Below, one piece after another: positions 27,659-34,381 of a DNA stretch of 64,000 bases. Both the position numbers and the translations under genes were made by a program. The notes below the pieces were generated by a model. The model did no database searches and had not been told where the DNA came from. It saw only the letters and a program-made list of their open reading frames with translations. The first letter of the stretch is position 1. Each line of letters begins with the position of its first letter. The stretch comes from a virus: the IMG/VR virus record IMGVR_UViG_3300046787_000508, positions 62,001 to 126,000 of that record. One strand, written 5' to 3'.

Positions 27659-27667
27659 TATAAATAG
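27659..27667 (-). promoter_or_regulatory. Late-type box CTATTTATA before the tape measure gene
   Basis: The minus strand reads CTATTTATA followed by AGGT and then the ATG of the tape measure gene. The 4-nt spacing is one of the shortest in the window and would leave almost no untranslated leader if this is a promoter. Confidence 0.5.
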
Positions 27668-27671
27668 ATTG

Positions 27672-27854
27672 TTAATCGTTTCCACTTTCAATTTCTATCA
27701 AGTATTGAACGTAATATCGTCTAACATAAACAGGCATTGAGATAATATCTGAGTATGAGAATCCTCTTTTTACTAAATATAGTATCTCATCGAGCTGACC
27801 TTTCCTATAATCCGTAGAAAGGGCGAAAAAACTCAACCCCGAATCCAACTTCAA
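27672..27854 (-). CDS. Tail assembly chaperone C-terminal part, gp51-like, probably made by +1 frameshift
   Basis: This frame overlaps the end of the 249-residue chaperone gene by 50 nt and continues to 27672. It has no ATG: its first possible start is a TTG at 27854. It encodes LDEILYLVKRGFSYSDI followed by MPVYVRRYYVQYLIEIE, the same pattern as the second half of tail assembly chaperones (helix, then MPxxxRRxYxxxL) and T4 gp51. In the overlap the upstream frame reads TTT TTT CGC (27831-27823). Slipping +1 there converts TTT to TTC, both read by the same tRNA, and enters this frame. I therefore read it as the extension of a fused product of about 293 residues rather than a free-standing gene. 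Confidence 0.65.
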   Translation of the reverse strand: MKLDSGLSFFALSTDYRKGQLDEILYLVKRGFSYSDIISMPVYVRRYYVQYLIEIESGND

Positions 27855-28554
27855 CTTGGACTATATCTCCTGACGGGGTGGTTACATCTTTAGTCAAATT
27901 TAATCCAGGTTTAATATCTGAAATAAACTTTCTAAAGTCTTGGGAATCTTTTATTGGTAAACGTTCGATTAAATTTCGTATCTCCATTTGGTTTCTATTA
28001 CCACCGATAGATTTAATCATCATTTCAAGTTTTTTTGTTACGATTGGTGCAATACCATTACCGTTCCAACTATCTTTGATTTTTTGAAGTTCGTCTTCTT
28101 GTTTTTGTGTTAAAAAGGTAAATGTAATATCAACCTTACTTTTTTCAAAATAATAAGGATATTCATTATTAGCATCCGCAACTAAATTGAATTCTTTAAT
28201 CGGTACATTTGATAAATCAACCACTGCAGTAAACTGTTCGTTTGTTTTTGGGTCGGTAATCGTCATATTGTATTCAGAGCCGAAAGCGGTGTTTCTTAAA
28301 AAAATTAAGATTGCTTGTCTATCTTCTTCAACAATATCATCAAATTTTAAATCGTGGTCCAAAACTTTTCTGTTGATTAACTCATTAACAACTGTGTTTG
28401 TTGCGATTAAATTTGGGGATGCTAAGATATTTTCGTCTGCGGCAGTTAAGTAAGCCACCTTGACAGATTTTTTACCACTTGGGTAATGTAAACCTCGACT
28501 TGGCAGTTCCACCACGTCATAGGCAATCGTTGGGTCTATTCTAAATTCTTCCAT
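27805..28554 (-). CDS. 26: Tail assembly chaperone / baseplate hub protein, T4 gp26-like
   Basis: A 249-residue protein. The N-terminal pattern VVELPSRGLHYPSGKKSVKV then YLTAADENIL and VVNELINRKVL matches the T4 gp26-like family, whose typical entry is LPSxGxxYPxG followed by MTAxDE. DRQAILIFLRNTAFGSEYNM and a small beta domain follow, ending in an unusual last segment VGFGVEFFRPFYGL that lies over the slip site. In many tailed phages the gene pair before the tape measure makes a short and a frameshifted long chaperone, and position and overlap here fit that scheme. It is separated from the tube gene by a terminator-like hairpin, so it may have its own promoter in the AT-rich gap at 28555-28600. 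Confidence 0.72.
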   Translation of the reverse strand: MEEFRIDPTIAYDVVELPSRGLHYPSGKKSVKVAYLTAADENILASPNLIATNTVVNELINRKVLDHDLKFDDIVEEDRQAILIFLRNTAFGSEYNMTITDPKTNEQFTAVVDLSNVPIKEFNLVADANNEYPYYFEKSKVDITFTFLTQKQEDELQKIKDSWNGNGIAPIVTKKLEMMIKSIGGNRNQMEIRNLIERLPIKDSQDFRKFISDIKPGLNLTKDVTTPSGDIVQVEVGFGVEFFRPFYGL

Positions 28555-28600
28555 GGTATAAGTTACACAATAACTATTTGAAAGTAAATAATATAAAGAA

Positions 28601-28650
28601 AATAAAAACCCATTAACTTATTAGACAGATTTACCTTAATAGTTAATGGG
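28601..28650 (-). terminator. Terminator after the tail tube gene
   Basis: A long stem with one bulged base (28609-28623 with 28637-28650; outer part CCCATTAAC/GTTAATGGG) is followed on the minus strand by TTTTTATTTTC. It probably limits read-through from the abundant tube mRNA into the chaperone genes. Confidence 0.75.
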
Positions 28651-28674
28651 AATTTAATATGTTTTATGTGAATA

Positions 28675-29163
28675 TTAGTAAACTTGAATACATCTATCCA
28701 TTCTTAACGATGCATCGATTGTTGCTAAATCGTCTTGAGAATAGTTCAAATCACCGAAGTTCAAACTTGTTAAGAAACAACCTTGAAGTATCCATTTTTC
28801 AACAACTACTCCCGTTGGGTCTAACATTTCGAGTTCAACGTCCTTTTTGTATCCAGCAGCGTATCCCATACGACCTGTTACTGATTCTGCGTGTAAACGG
28901 AACCATTCCATAAGTGCTTGAGACGCAGAGGGACCAATTGGGTCTTTGAACGTTACTTTTATCTCTTCCCAATCAAAACGACCTGCAACGTATGTTGAAG
29001 TGTTCAAGAAAGGAATTTCCACCGATTTAATCTTAGCACTTGGACGAGATGTTGATGTCACGTACCATTCGTTAATTCCCAATGATGAAGGGAATCTAAG
29101 AATAAATCTATTTTTACGTTTCGGTTCATAAGGAACCGGCATTTTCATTAGTAAATCTGCCAT
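28675..29163 (-). CDS. 19: Tail tube protein, gp19-like
   Basis: A 162-residue protein, the same length as T4 gp19 (163), which stacks in hexameric rings to form the inner tail tube. Family features are PYEPKRKNRFILRFPSSLGI at the N-terminus, the strand-loop IKSVEIPFLNTSTYVAGRFDW, quoted by its parts IKSVEIPFLN and YVAGRFDWEEI, KVTFKDPIGPSASQALMEW, and the closing beta segment LQGCFLTSLNFGDLNYS. The gene follows the sheath gene, as in T4-like phages, but a 312-base untranslated stretch lies between the two. It has its own GATATATTTATA-like box 37 nt upstream and a terminator behind it, so it is a monocistronic unit as expected for a very abundant protein. Confidence 0.92.
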   Translation of the reverse strand: MADLLMKMPVPYEPKRKNRFILRFPSSLGINEWYVTSTSRPSAKIKSVEIPFLNTSTYVAGRFDWEEIKVTFKDPIGPSASQALMEWFRLHAESVTGRMGYAAGYKKDVELEMLDPTGVVVEKWILQGCFLTSLNFGDLNYSQDDLATIDASLRMDRCIQVY

Positions 29164-29200
29164 GTTGTATTTGTTAGTTTTTTTTGTTATTATATACTCT

Positions 29201-29208
29201 TATAAATA
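29201..29208 (-). promoter_or_regulatory. Late-type box TATTTATA before the tube gene
   Basis: The minus strand reads GATATATTTATAAGAG, with the core TATTTATA 37 nt before the tube ATG. The leader downstream is A-rich (AACAAAAAAAACTAAC). It is the best candidate for starting tube mRNA after the sheath terminator. Confidence 0.5.
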
Positions 29209-29424
29209 TATCTCAATTGGAAATAATTTTATTTTACTCAATTACTTGACTTTATCAATTTTATTTCGTAGTTTTTTACAGGCTCCAGCAATTAAGTTCC
29301 AGTATAAATAGATTATTATATAATAAATACTAGAATATAATAATATAACTAGTATTTCTAGTTCCAGTAATGCTGGGTAAATTAAAAATATAACAATAAT
29401 ATTATTATGGTTCCTTGTGGAACT

Positions 29425-29453
29425 AAAAAAGGGTACCATTTCTGATACCCTTT
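29425..29453 (-). terminator. Terminator after the tail sheath gene
   Basis: AAAGGGTA (29428-29435) pairs with TACCCTTT (29446-29453), and the minus strand continues with TTTTTTAGTT. It lies 22 bases past the sheath stop. Confidence 0.8.
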
Positions 29454-29475
29454 CTTTTTTATATCCCCTTTTAGA

Positions 29476-32301
29476 TTAGATATTTTCAAATGATGCTCCT
29501 GTTGGAGTAATAATGAATTCAACATCTATAAATTCAAGTGAACGAGTAGGTTTGATGTAAATTTTTCCTCTCAATGTGTTTGCATCGATGTCCTCAGGGT
29601 CATTAGATACACTTACACGGAAGTCATATAAACCTCTTTCTTTCTTGATAGCCTCAAGAATTGGGTTAACCAATCTTAAGAATTCATTTCTTACTTGTTC
29701 ATCGTTTTGTTCAAACAATAATCTAACCGCAACTGCTGAAATTAATTTTCTTGCTCTTAATAACAATCTTCTTACGTTGATTCTATCTAAAGCAGATTCT
29801 CTAACTTGTAACGTTTTGTTACCCCAAATAATTGTACCTGTATCAGAGAATGTAGCGATTGGGTTAATTCTGTTTTTATATAAACTATCTCTTTCGTCAA
29901 GAGTTAATTTCTTTTGAGCTTTAATTGCGTTTACCAAACCTCTTGAGTAACCCGCTACTGCGAACCATGGGTAAGAAACATTATCAGTTAATGCGATGTT
30001 TTTCAAAACCTCACCTGTTGGTGGAAGGAATAATTGAGTTGCATTGTCATTATCTCTTACTTGAATCCAAGGCCAATATGTTGCTGAATAGTTACTATCC
30101 AAAGAAGCTGTGTCCAAATTGTCAATTGCCTCATCAGCAGATGTTACATTTGGAGAAGCCACGATGTAAAGTGAATCCGCTCTATCGTTCTCAATCATAT
30201 CAATTGCTGCGGTTGTTAATGAACCGTGGTCAAAGAAGTTAATACCAGGAGTTGCAAATACGTTAATATCTACAGCTTCAGGGTTTGAGAACGTTTCAAT
30301 ACCTTTAGTGTAAGCGTAGTAATCAGAATTACCAAAGTTTACATTAAACACACCACCGTTGTTAGTGTTATTTGCGGTGTAAGTTGACTTACCAAATATA
30401 AATGAATCTGTGTTAGTTCTATTTTTTTGGTAGATATCCCAACCGTCAAATCCTCCAAACACTGCGAATGTGAATTTACGTGAAGCTAAAGTATCTAATT
30501 TTCCTTTATTAGTTCCCTCTAAATCGTAAGGTGTACAATCATAAGCAAAACCTGTAATTGTATTACCTGTAATTGAAGATGCATTTGTTGATAAGTGGAA
30601 ACCTGGCGTTACTTTGTCAGGATTAACTCCCTTGTATTTTAAAATGTCCTTATCAAAACCAACTTTAGATGATAAACCTAAAGATACTTTTTTGATTTTA
30701 TCTCCTGATTCAACTGTACCAAATGAATTGTATGCTGCTAAATCAACGATATCACCCGCATCGTGGTATTGTGTTTTGTAAATTACTGAACCTAATGTTG
30801 TTCCACTAATAGTGTCTGTAACGAAACCTTTAAAACCTGCAGGAATTGCGTCCGTAGGGTGACCGTCAGCCAATACCAATGTAATGAATTTTGAACGTAA
30901 TTCATATTCACCATCAGATGTACCGATTTTTCTACCGATATAACCTGGTTTATCTAAACTCATTGAACATCTAGTGTATTTTTCCAATACAACCATATTG
31001 TCGTCAGTATCGTTGAAATCACGAACTAATACATCAAATTCACCTTCTTCTAAGTTAATGTTCACGATTGAGATTTTTACTTGGAAGTTTGCCATCTCAC
31101 CGTCTGAAATTGTTTGGATTTGGAATAAGTCAGCAACATTACCACCTCGTACTTCAGAAACCACCATAGGTGATATTGTAGTATCAAACTCAGCAACGAA
31201 ATCATTACCAGTTGAATGGTAAACCTCATCTAAACTAATTCCTCTAACCAATCCTCTACTATATAAAGTTTGGATTAAATTAGGGTAAATTTCATGAACA
31301 TACATTGGATACTCGTCCATATCTTTATCAAATACATCTACACCTAATACTTTAGTGATATATTTTGTTGACGTGTTATCTAATGAACATGTGTATGTTT
31401 TAGTAGATGTACCTGAAGATATAGATACTTCAAATTCCCCTAAAATGTTAGTGTTAACACTTGTTGAATTGATAGTAAACCCACTATTATTTGTTACTTT
31501 TAGATTTAATGTACTACCCGCGTATTCACCTCTTGACCTTAAAGCTGCAACGGTAATATTGTTGTAATCATTAACAGTTGCACCTGTATAGTTAAATTTA
31601 GTTACATTGAACGTGTTCGATGCTCCTGAATAAACAAAAAGGTAAGAATTTAATCCGTTAACGACACCACCACTAGTCGTGTAGTAATCATTTGACCATC
31701 TATAATCAGTTGCGTCACCGATTGGTCCTGTTATTTCTGTTCCTGATAGTGAGTTAGTTTCAGAATCAGGTACGAAACCGATTGTGAACCAATCATTATT
31801 GGAATATGTACCACCCACAATGAATTCAGTTACACTGTCACCTGTTGTTGCAGTTTTACCTGATAATAATGAGTAGAATGTACTTCCTGTTACTCCTGTA
31901 ACGGTTGGAATTAATGTCCCTGTAGTATCTACAGGTGTTGACGTAGCATCAAATGTGACACTACCTAATGTTTTAAGACCAAATGTTTTATTTGGTTTAT
32001 AACCCGTTAATCCAAGTACTCTTGTTACGAATAGTTGGTTTGATTCTTGAAGATAAGATTTTGCAACATAAGGTAATTCATATTTTGGGTTACCATTACC
32101 GTATTTCAAAGGTGATGTGGTACCAAAATATGTCTTAAATTCGTCGAAATTTGTAATCAATACAGGTTCGAAAGCGGGACCTTTTAAAGTCTCACCTACT
32201 AAACCTAATGTTGTTACTCCGACACTTTGTGCAACAAATGTTAAATCCTTCTCTGAAGTGTAGACCCCTGGAGAAACGAATACTCTGTTTGAATTTGCCA
32301 T
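29476..32301 (-). CDS. 18: Contractile tail sheath protein, gp18-like
   Basis: The sheath surrounds the tube and contracts to drive it through the host envelope. The N-terminus (RVFVSPGVYTSEKDLTFVAQ) and the following VGVTTLGLVGETLKGPAF are typical of sheath subunits. The C-terminal 105 residues (from about 837) hold the conserved interlocking domain: INVRRLLLRARKLISAVAV, LLFEQNDEQVRNEFLRLV, and the strand series RGKIYIKPTRSLEFIDVEF. At 941 residues it is far longer than T4 gp18 (659). The extra length is in the surface-exposed middle (about residues 100-560), which is rich in Gly, Ser and Thr and probably forms added beta domains. It is followed by a terminator and preceded by a GATATTTATT box 36 nt upstream. 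Confidence 0.93.
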   Translation of the reverse strand: MANSNRVFVSPGVYTSEKDLTFVAQSVGVTTLGLVGETLKGPAFEPVLITNFDEFKTYFGTTSPLKYGNGNPKYELPYVAKSYLQESNQLFVTRVLGLTGYKPNKTFGLKTLGSVTFDATSTPVDTTGTLIPTVTGVTGSTFYSLLSGKTATTGDSVTEFIVGGTYSNNDWFTIGFVPDSETNSLSGTEITGPIGDATDYRWSNDYYTTSGGVVNGLNSYLFVYSGASNTFNVTKFNYTGATVNDYNNITVAALRSRGEYAGSTLNLKVTNNSGFTINSTSVNTNILGEFEVSISSGTSTKTYTCSLDNTSTKYITKVLGVDVFDKDMDEYPMYVHEIYPNLIQTLYSRGLVRGISLDEVYHSTGNDFVAEFDTTISPMVVSEVRGGNVADLFQIQTISDGEMANFQVKISIVNINLEEGEFDVLVRDFNDTDDNMVVLEKYTRCSMSLDKPGYIGRKIGTSDGEYELRSKFITLVLADGHPTDAIPAGFKGFVTDTISGTTLGSVIYKTQYHDAGDIVDLAAYNSFGTVESGDKIKKVSLGLSSKVGFDKDILKYKGVNPDKVTPGFHLSTNASSITGNTITGFAYDCTPYDLEGTNKGKLDTLASRKFTFAVFGGFDGWDIYQKNRTNTDSFIFGKSTYTANNTNNGGVFNVNFGNSDYYAYTKGIETFSNPEAVDINVFATPGINFFDHGSLTTAAIDMIENDRADSLYIVASPNVTSADEAIDNLDTASLDSNYSATYWPWIQVRDNDNATQLFLPPTGEVLKNIALTDNVSYPWFAVAGYSRGLVNAIKAQKKLTLDERDSLYKNRINPIATFSDTGTIIWGNKTLQVRESALDRINVRRLLLRARKLISAVAVRLLFEQNDEQVRNEFLRLVNPILEAIKKERGLYDFRVSVSNDPEDIDANTLRGKIYIKPTRSLEFIDVEFIITPTGASFENI

Positions 32302-32337
32302 CGATTGTTGTTTGGTTAATTATTTTATTACTTATTC

Positions 32338-32347
32338 AATAAATATC
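32338..32347 (-). promoter_or_regulatory. Late-type box GATATTTATT before the sheath gene
   Basis: The minus strand reads GATATTTATTGAATAAG, 36 nt before the sheath ATG. The spacing and A-rich leader resemble those of the tube gene, the other major tail protein. Confidence 0.5.
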
Positions 32348-32378
32348 TTTGTTTTTAGCAAAGATTTCCGTAATTTTA

Positions 32379-32410
32379 GATAAAAAGATAGTAAATTATC
32401 TTTTTTTATC
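32379..32410. terminator. Possible bidirectional terminator
   Basis: An AT-rich inverted repeat: GATAAAAAGATA (32379-32390) and TATCTTTTTTTATC (32397-32410) around GTAAAT. Either strand would give a hairpin flanked by T. On the minus strand it could stop transcripts from 33818-32583 before the sheath promoter. The stem is weak in GC, so confidence is moderate. Confidence 0.45.
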
Positions 32411-32427
32411 TTTATTTATCTTTAGTT

Positions 32428-32586
32428 ATGGAAAACAAAACGAAAAACGTGAAAATCAGTGATGTACATCATGAGATGTTAAAAGTCTACTGCGAAAAAA
32501 ATGGACTAAAAATTTATAAAGTTTTAGAGAAGTGGATTGACGAACATTGTAAACCAAAAAAGAAGGATATGTACGGTGATGATTAG
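32428..32586 (+). CDS. Small (52-residue) RHH-like protein gene on the opposite strand
   Basis: A clean ATG-to-TAG frame of 52 codons, missed easily because of its size. The product starts MENKTKNVKISDVHHEML, then KVYCEKNGLKIYKVLEKWID, and ends in a lysine-rich tail. The pattern of a short strand followed by two helices, with LKxYCxxNGLKIYKxxE, resembles small ribbon-helix-helix-type proteins that occur in T4-like phages. A regulatory DNA-binding role is possible but unproven. TATTTATC lies 7 nt before the ATG. The last 4 bases overlap the end of the convergent structural gene. It is the only plus-strand gene in the tail block 14906-34332. Confidence 0.6.
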   Translation: MENKTKNVKISDVHHEMLKVYCEKNGLKIYKVLEKWIDEHCKPKKKDMYGDD

Positions 32587-33818
32587 TGTATATAACACAC
32601 ACCGATTTTAGAACCGACCGTTGGAGTACCTAATAATGTAATGTCTTTATCTCCCGTTACAGCAAAACCACTACCTTCTTCATCAACAAGACCGTTAATA
32701 TCAATGTGAATTACACTGTCAATTTTATTTTGTACGGTAAATGTTAAAGTTGACCCATCATACACAAAAATTTCATTTTCTAAGAATAAAGGTTTACCAT
32801 AACTGTCAATAAATACACTATTTTTACCCGGATAATAAGAAATCATAATTGTACTACCTTCAGGAGGTGGAGACACGAACGTTATCTTTGATGTCTGTGC
32901 GATATGGTAAAAATCGACATCTCGTTCTTGGAGAAGTCCGTTTATTGAAACGTAAAATAAAAATCCAATACTTTCACCGACACTAAATGTCGTCTGCATA
33001 CCATCAGCAATAAAGGTTACGGTTTTTGTTTCAATAGATTTATTAAAGAATTTTTTAGCAAAAGGTTTAGTTCCCACAAATTCTGTCATTAAAAATAACC
33101 TACTAATTGCGGGTTTTACTTCAAACTCTTCAGAATCTATTAAGAAACCTAACATTGTTAGGTCATATGTTTGTAGGTAAAATTTTCTACCATCTAAGGC
33201 ATCAATCGGTGAATTATCACTTATTTTATCTAAAATAATTGGAATATAGTGACCTTTTACTGTGGTGTATGCCTGTCTTGATGAAAATTTTTGTAAGAAT
33301 ATCTTATTAAATCTGTTTAAATCTCTAAATTTTTGACAAACAATGGTTATTTCAAAACTAATATCAACCGCAACAGGTTGAGGTATTTTATAAACATCGG
33401 CACCCATTTGTGAACCGTTCCATGTTGGGACAGTTGCATAATTAAATGTTCTTCTATCAGGAATCGTTCTTTGAATAGAAGGATTTGTTCCGGGTTGAAC
33501 ATCAGGTTTTCTAATAACACCAATGAACGGTAATTTCATATTACCATCCTCGTCTGAGAAATTCCAATTGTTAGATATCTCACCCCATCTTTGGATTGTT
33601 AAAATTTTTGGAATAACAGGGATAGTGGCCCCATCGGACACAACTTTTAAGTTCTCCTTTACGAAATCTAACATCCCACCATCTAAATCGTCATGTAATA
33701 TTGAATCCGGAAGATAACCGTCCGATTTAGTAATCCTATCCAAAAGTTGTTGTCTTCTTTCGGTCAGTTCTTTACCTTTGTAAATCTCAATATTGTTTTT
33801 TCTTTTAGGTATTCCCAT
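32583..33818 (-). CDS. Virion protein of the neck/tail-completion region
   Basis: I chose the ATG at 33818 over an upstream alternative in the same frame at 33857. It is preceded by GAGGAG at a good distance and lies just after the stop of the preceding gene, giving 411 residues. The protein starts MGIPKRKNNIEIYKGKELTE. Its middle (PVAVDISFEITIVCQKF, DLNRFNKIFLQKFSSRQAY, RKFYLQTYDLTMLGFLID) is typical of tail or neck proteins of T4-like phages. The C-terminal part carries two similar beta repeats (SVGESIGFLFYVSINGLLQE and LTFTVQNKIDSVIHIDINGL), probably small sandwich domains. Location before the sheath gene suggests a tail terminator or connector component. I cannot assign it to a named T4 protein. 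Confidence 0.7.
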   Translation of the reverse strand: MGIPKRKNNIEIYKGKELTERRQQLLDRITKSDGYLPDSILHDDLDGGMLDFVKENLKVVSDGATIPVIPKILTIQRWGEISNNWNFSDEDGNMKLPFIGVIRKPDVQPGTNPSIQRTIPDRRTFNYATVPTWNGSQMGADVYKIPQPVAVDISFEITIVCQKFRDLNRFNKIFLQKFSSRQAYTTVKGHYIPIILDKISDNSPIDALDGRKFYLQTYDLTMLGFLIDSEEFEVKPAISRLFLMTEFVGTKPFAKKFFNKSIETKTVTFIADGMQTTFSVGESIGFLFYVSINGLLQERDVDFYHIAQTSKITFVSPPPEGSTIMISYYPGKNSVFIDSYGKPLFLENEIFVYDGSTLTFTVQNKIDSVIHIDINGLVDEEGSGFAVTGDKDITLLGTPTVGSKIGVCYIH

Positions 33819-33819
33819 T

Positions 33820-34332
33820 TTATACTCCTCTAAATTCGTTTTCTTGTGTTGGTACACATGTTATTGTTCGGTAATAAGGTTTGTACCCAAAATAATTATG
33901 TTTATTATCTGAGGTTACTTTCCCGTCATTTGAAACCGTGTAAAATCTAAGTCTACCTTCACTCTGAGGATATCCGATGTAATCACCGTACTTTATATCA
34001 ATTTTTAAATCTTCTAATTGTTTAATATAAACGGATATCTGCATGTTACCAGGTTCAAGATATCTCATAGTACCATTTTTATATGAACTATTTTTTGATT
34101 CTTCTATTTTAACTAATCCGTTAAATTCAATTGGTGGGAAATACTTTATCTCGTCTTTCCCAACTTCACCATAAACATCGTCTATGTCGGACTTTGACCT
34201 ATCCACTCGGTAAAGAACAAGTTTCATGTTCAAATCACCATGTAGGTATTCTTGTCCCATTTCTATTTGTAGGTCAAAATCCTCCTGTGAGAAGAATTTA
34301 GACATTCTTGTAATTGGTAGTTTATTGTCCAT
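33820..34332 (-). CDS. Putative neck protein (gp14-like position)
   Basis: A 170-residue protein with the elements LVLYRVDRSKSDIDDVYGE, YFPPIEFNGLVKIEESKN and LKIDIKYGDYIGYPQ. The motif of a beta strand ending in DxxYGE followed by a second strand with P-I recalls neck proteins of T4-like phages, and the gene lies upstream of the tail block as neck genes do. The call is weak and rests on pattern and context. It heads a minus-strand operon with the next structural gene, 1 base apart, and has a CTATTTATA box 6 nt before the ATG. Confidence 0.6.
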   Translation of the reverse strand: MDNKLPITRMSKFFSQEDFDLQIEMGQEYLHGDLNMKLVLYRVDRSKSDIDDVYGEVGKDEIKYFPPIEFNGLVKIEESKNSSYKNGTMRYLEPGNMQISVYIKQLEDLKIDIKYGDYIGYPQSEGRLRFYTVSNDGKVTSDNKHNYFGYKPYYRTITCVPTQENEFRGV

Positions 34333-34338
34333 ATCTCT

Positions 34339-34374
34339 TATAAATAGTTTAATTATTCAATCTAATTATTTATA
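34339..34374. promoter_or_regulatory. Divergent pair of late-type boxes
   Basis: CTATTTATA faces the minus-strand neck gene (core 34339-34346, 6 nt from its ATG). TATTTATA faces the plus-strand helicase gene (34367-34374, 7 nt from its ATG). Each box reads toward its own gene. Confidence 0.5.
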
Positions 34375-34381
34375 TTTTAAT

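Larger units (their letters stand above)
29164..29475 (-). other. Repeat-rich untranslated region between sheath and tube genes
   Basis: This 312-base gap holds the sheath terminator (29425-29453), the tube promoter box (29201-29208) and, between them, an AT-rich region with several paired elements. CCAGCA (29285-29290) pairs with TGCTGG (29371-29376). AATACTAG (29326-29333) pairs with CTAGTATT (29349-29356). GTTCC (29410-29414) pairs with GGAAC (29419-29423). A 10-base direct repeat AGTTCCAGTA occurs at 29295-29304 and 29360-29369. A further TATTTATA box is embedded at 29303-29310 on the minus strand. It could be a small structured RNA or a long structured leader of tube mRNA. I see no tRNA. 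Confidence 0.45.

Noticed and set aside
29242-29439. 65-codon minus-strand frame in the sheath-tube gap, hydrophobic product
   Set aside because: Its ATG lies within the sheath terminator hairpin and the region is full of inverted repeats. Very AT-rich DNA readily yields Ile/Leu/Tyr-rich frames. Kept as non-coding, though a small membrane peptide is not excluded.
33819-33857. Upstream start for the 32583 gene at 33857
   Set aside because: It would overlap the previous gene by 38 nt; the ATG at 33818 has GAGGAG in front and follows the stop of that gene.
34226-34381. Longer N-terminus for the SNF2 helicase
   Set aside because: It would run antisense through the divergent neck gene and across both promoter boxes; the added residues are not helicase-like.
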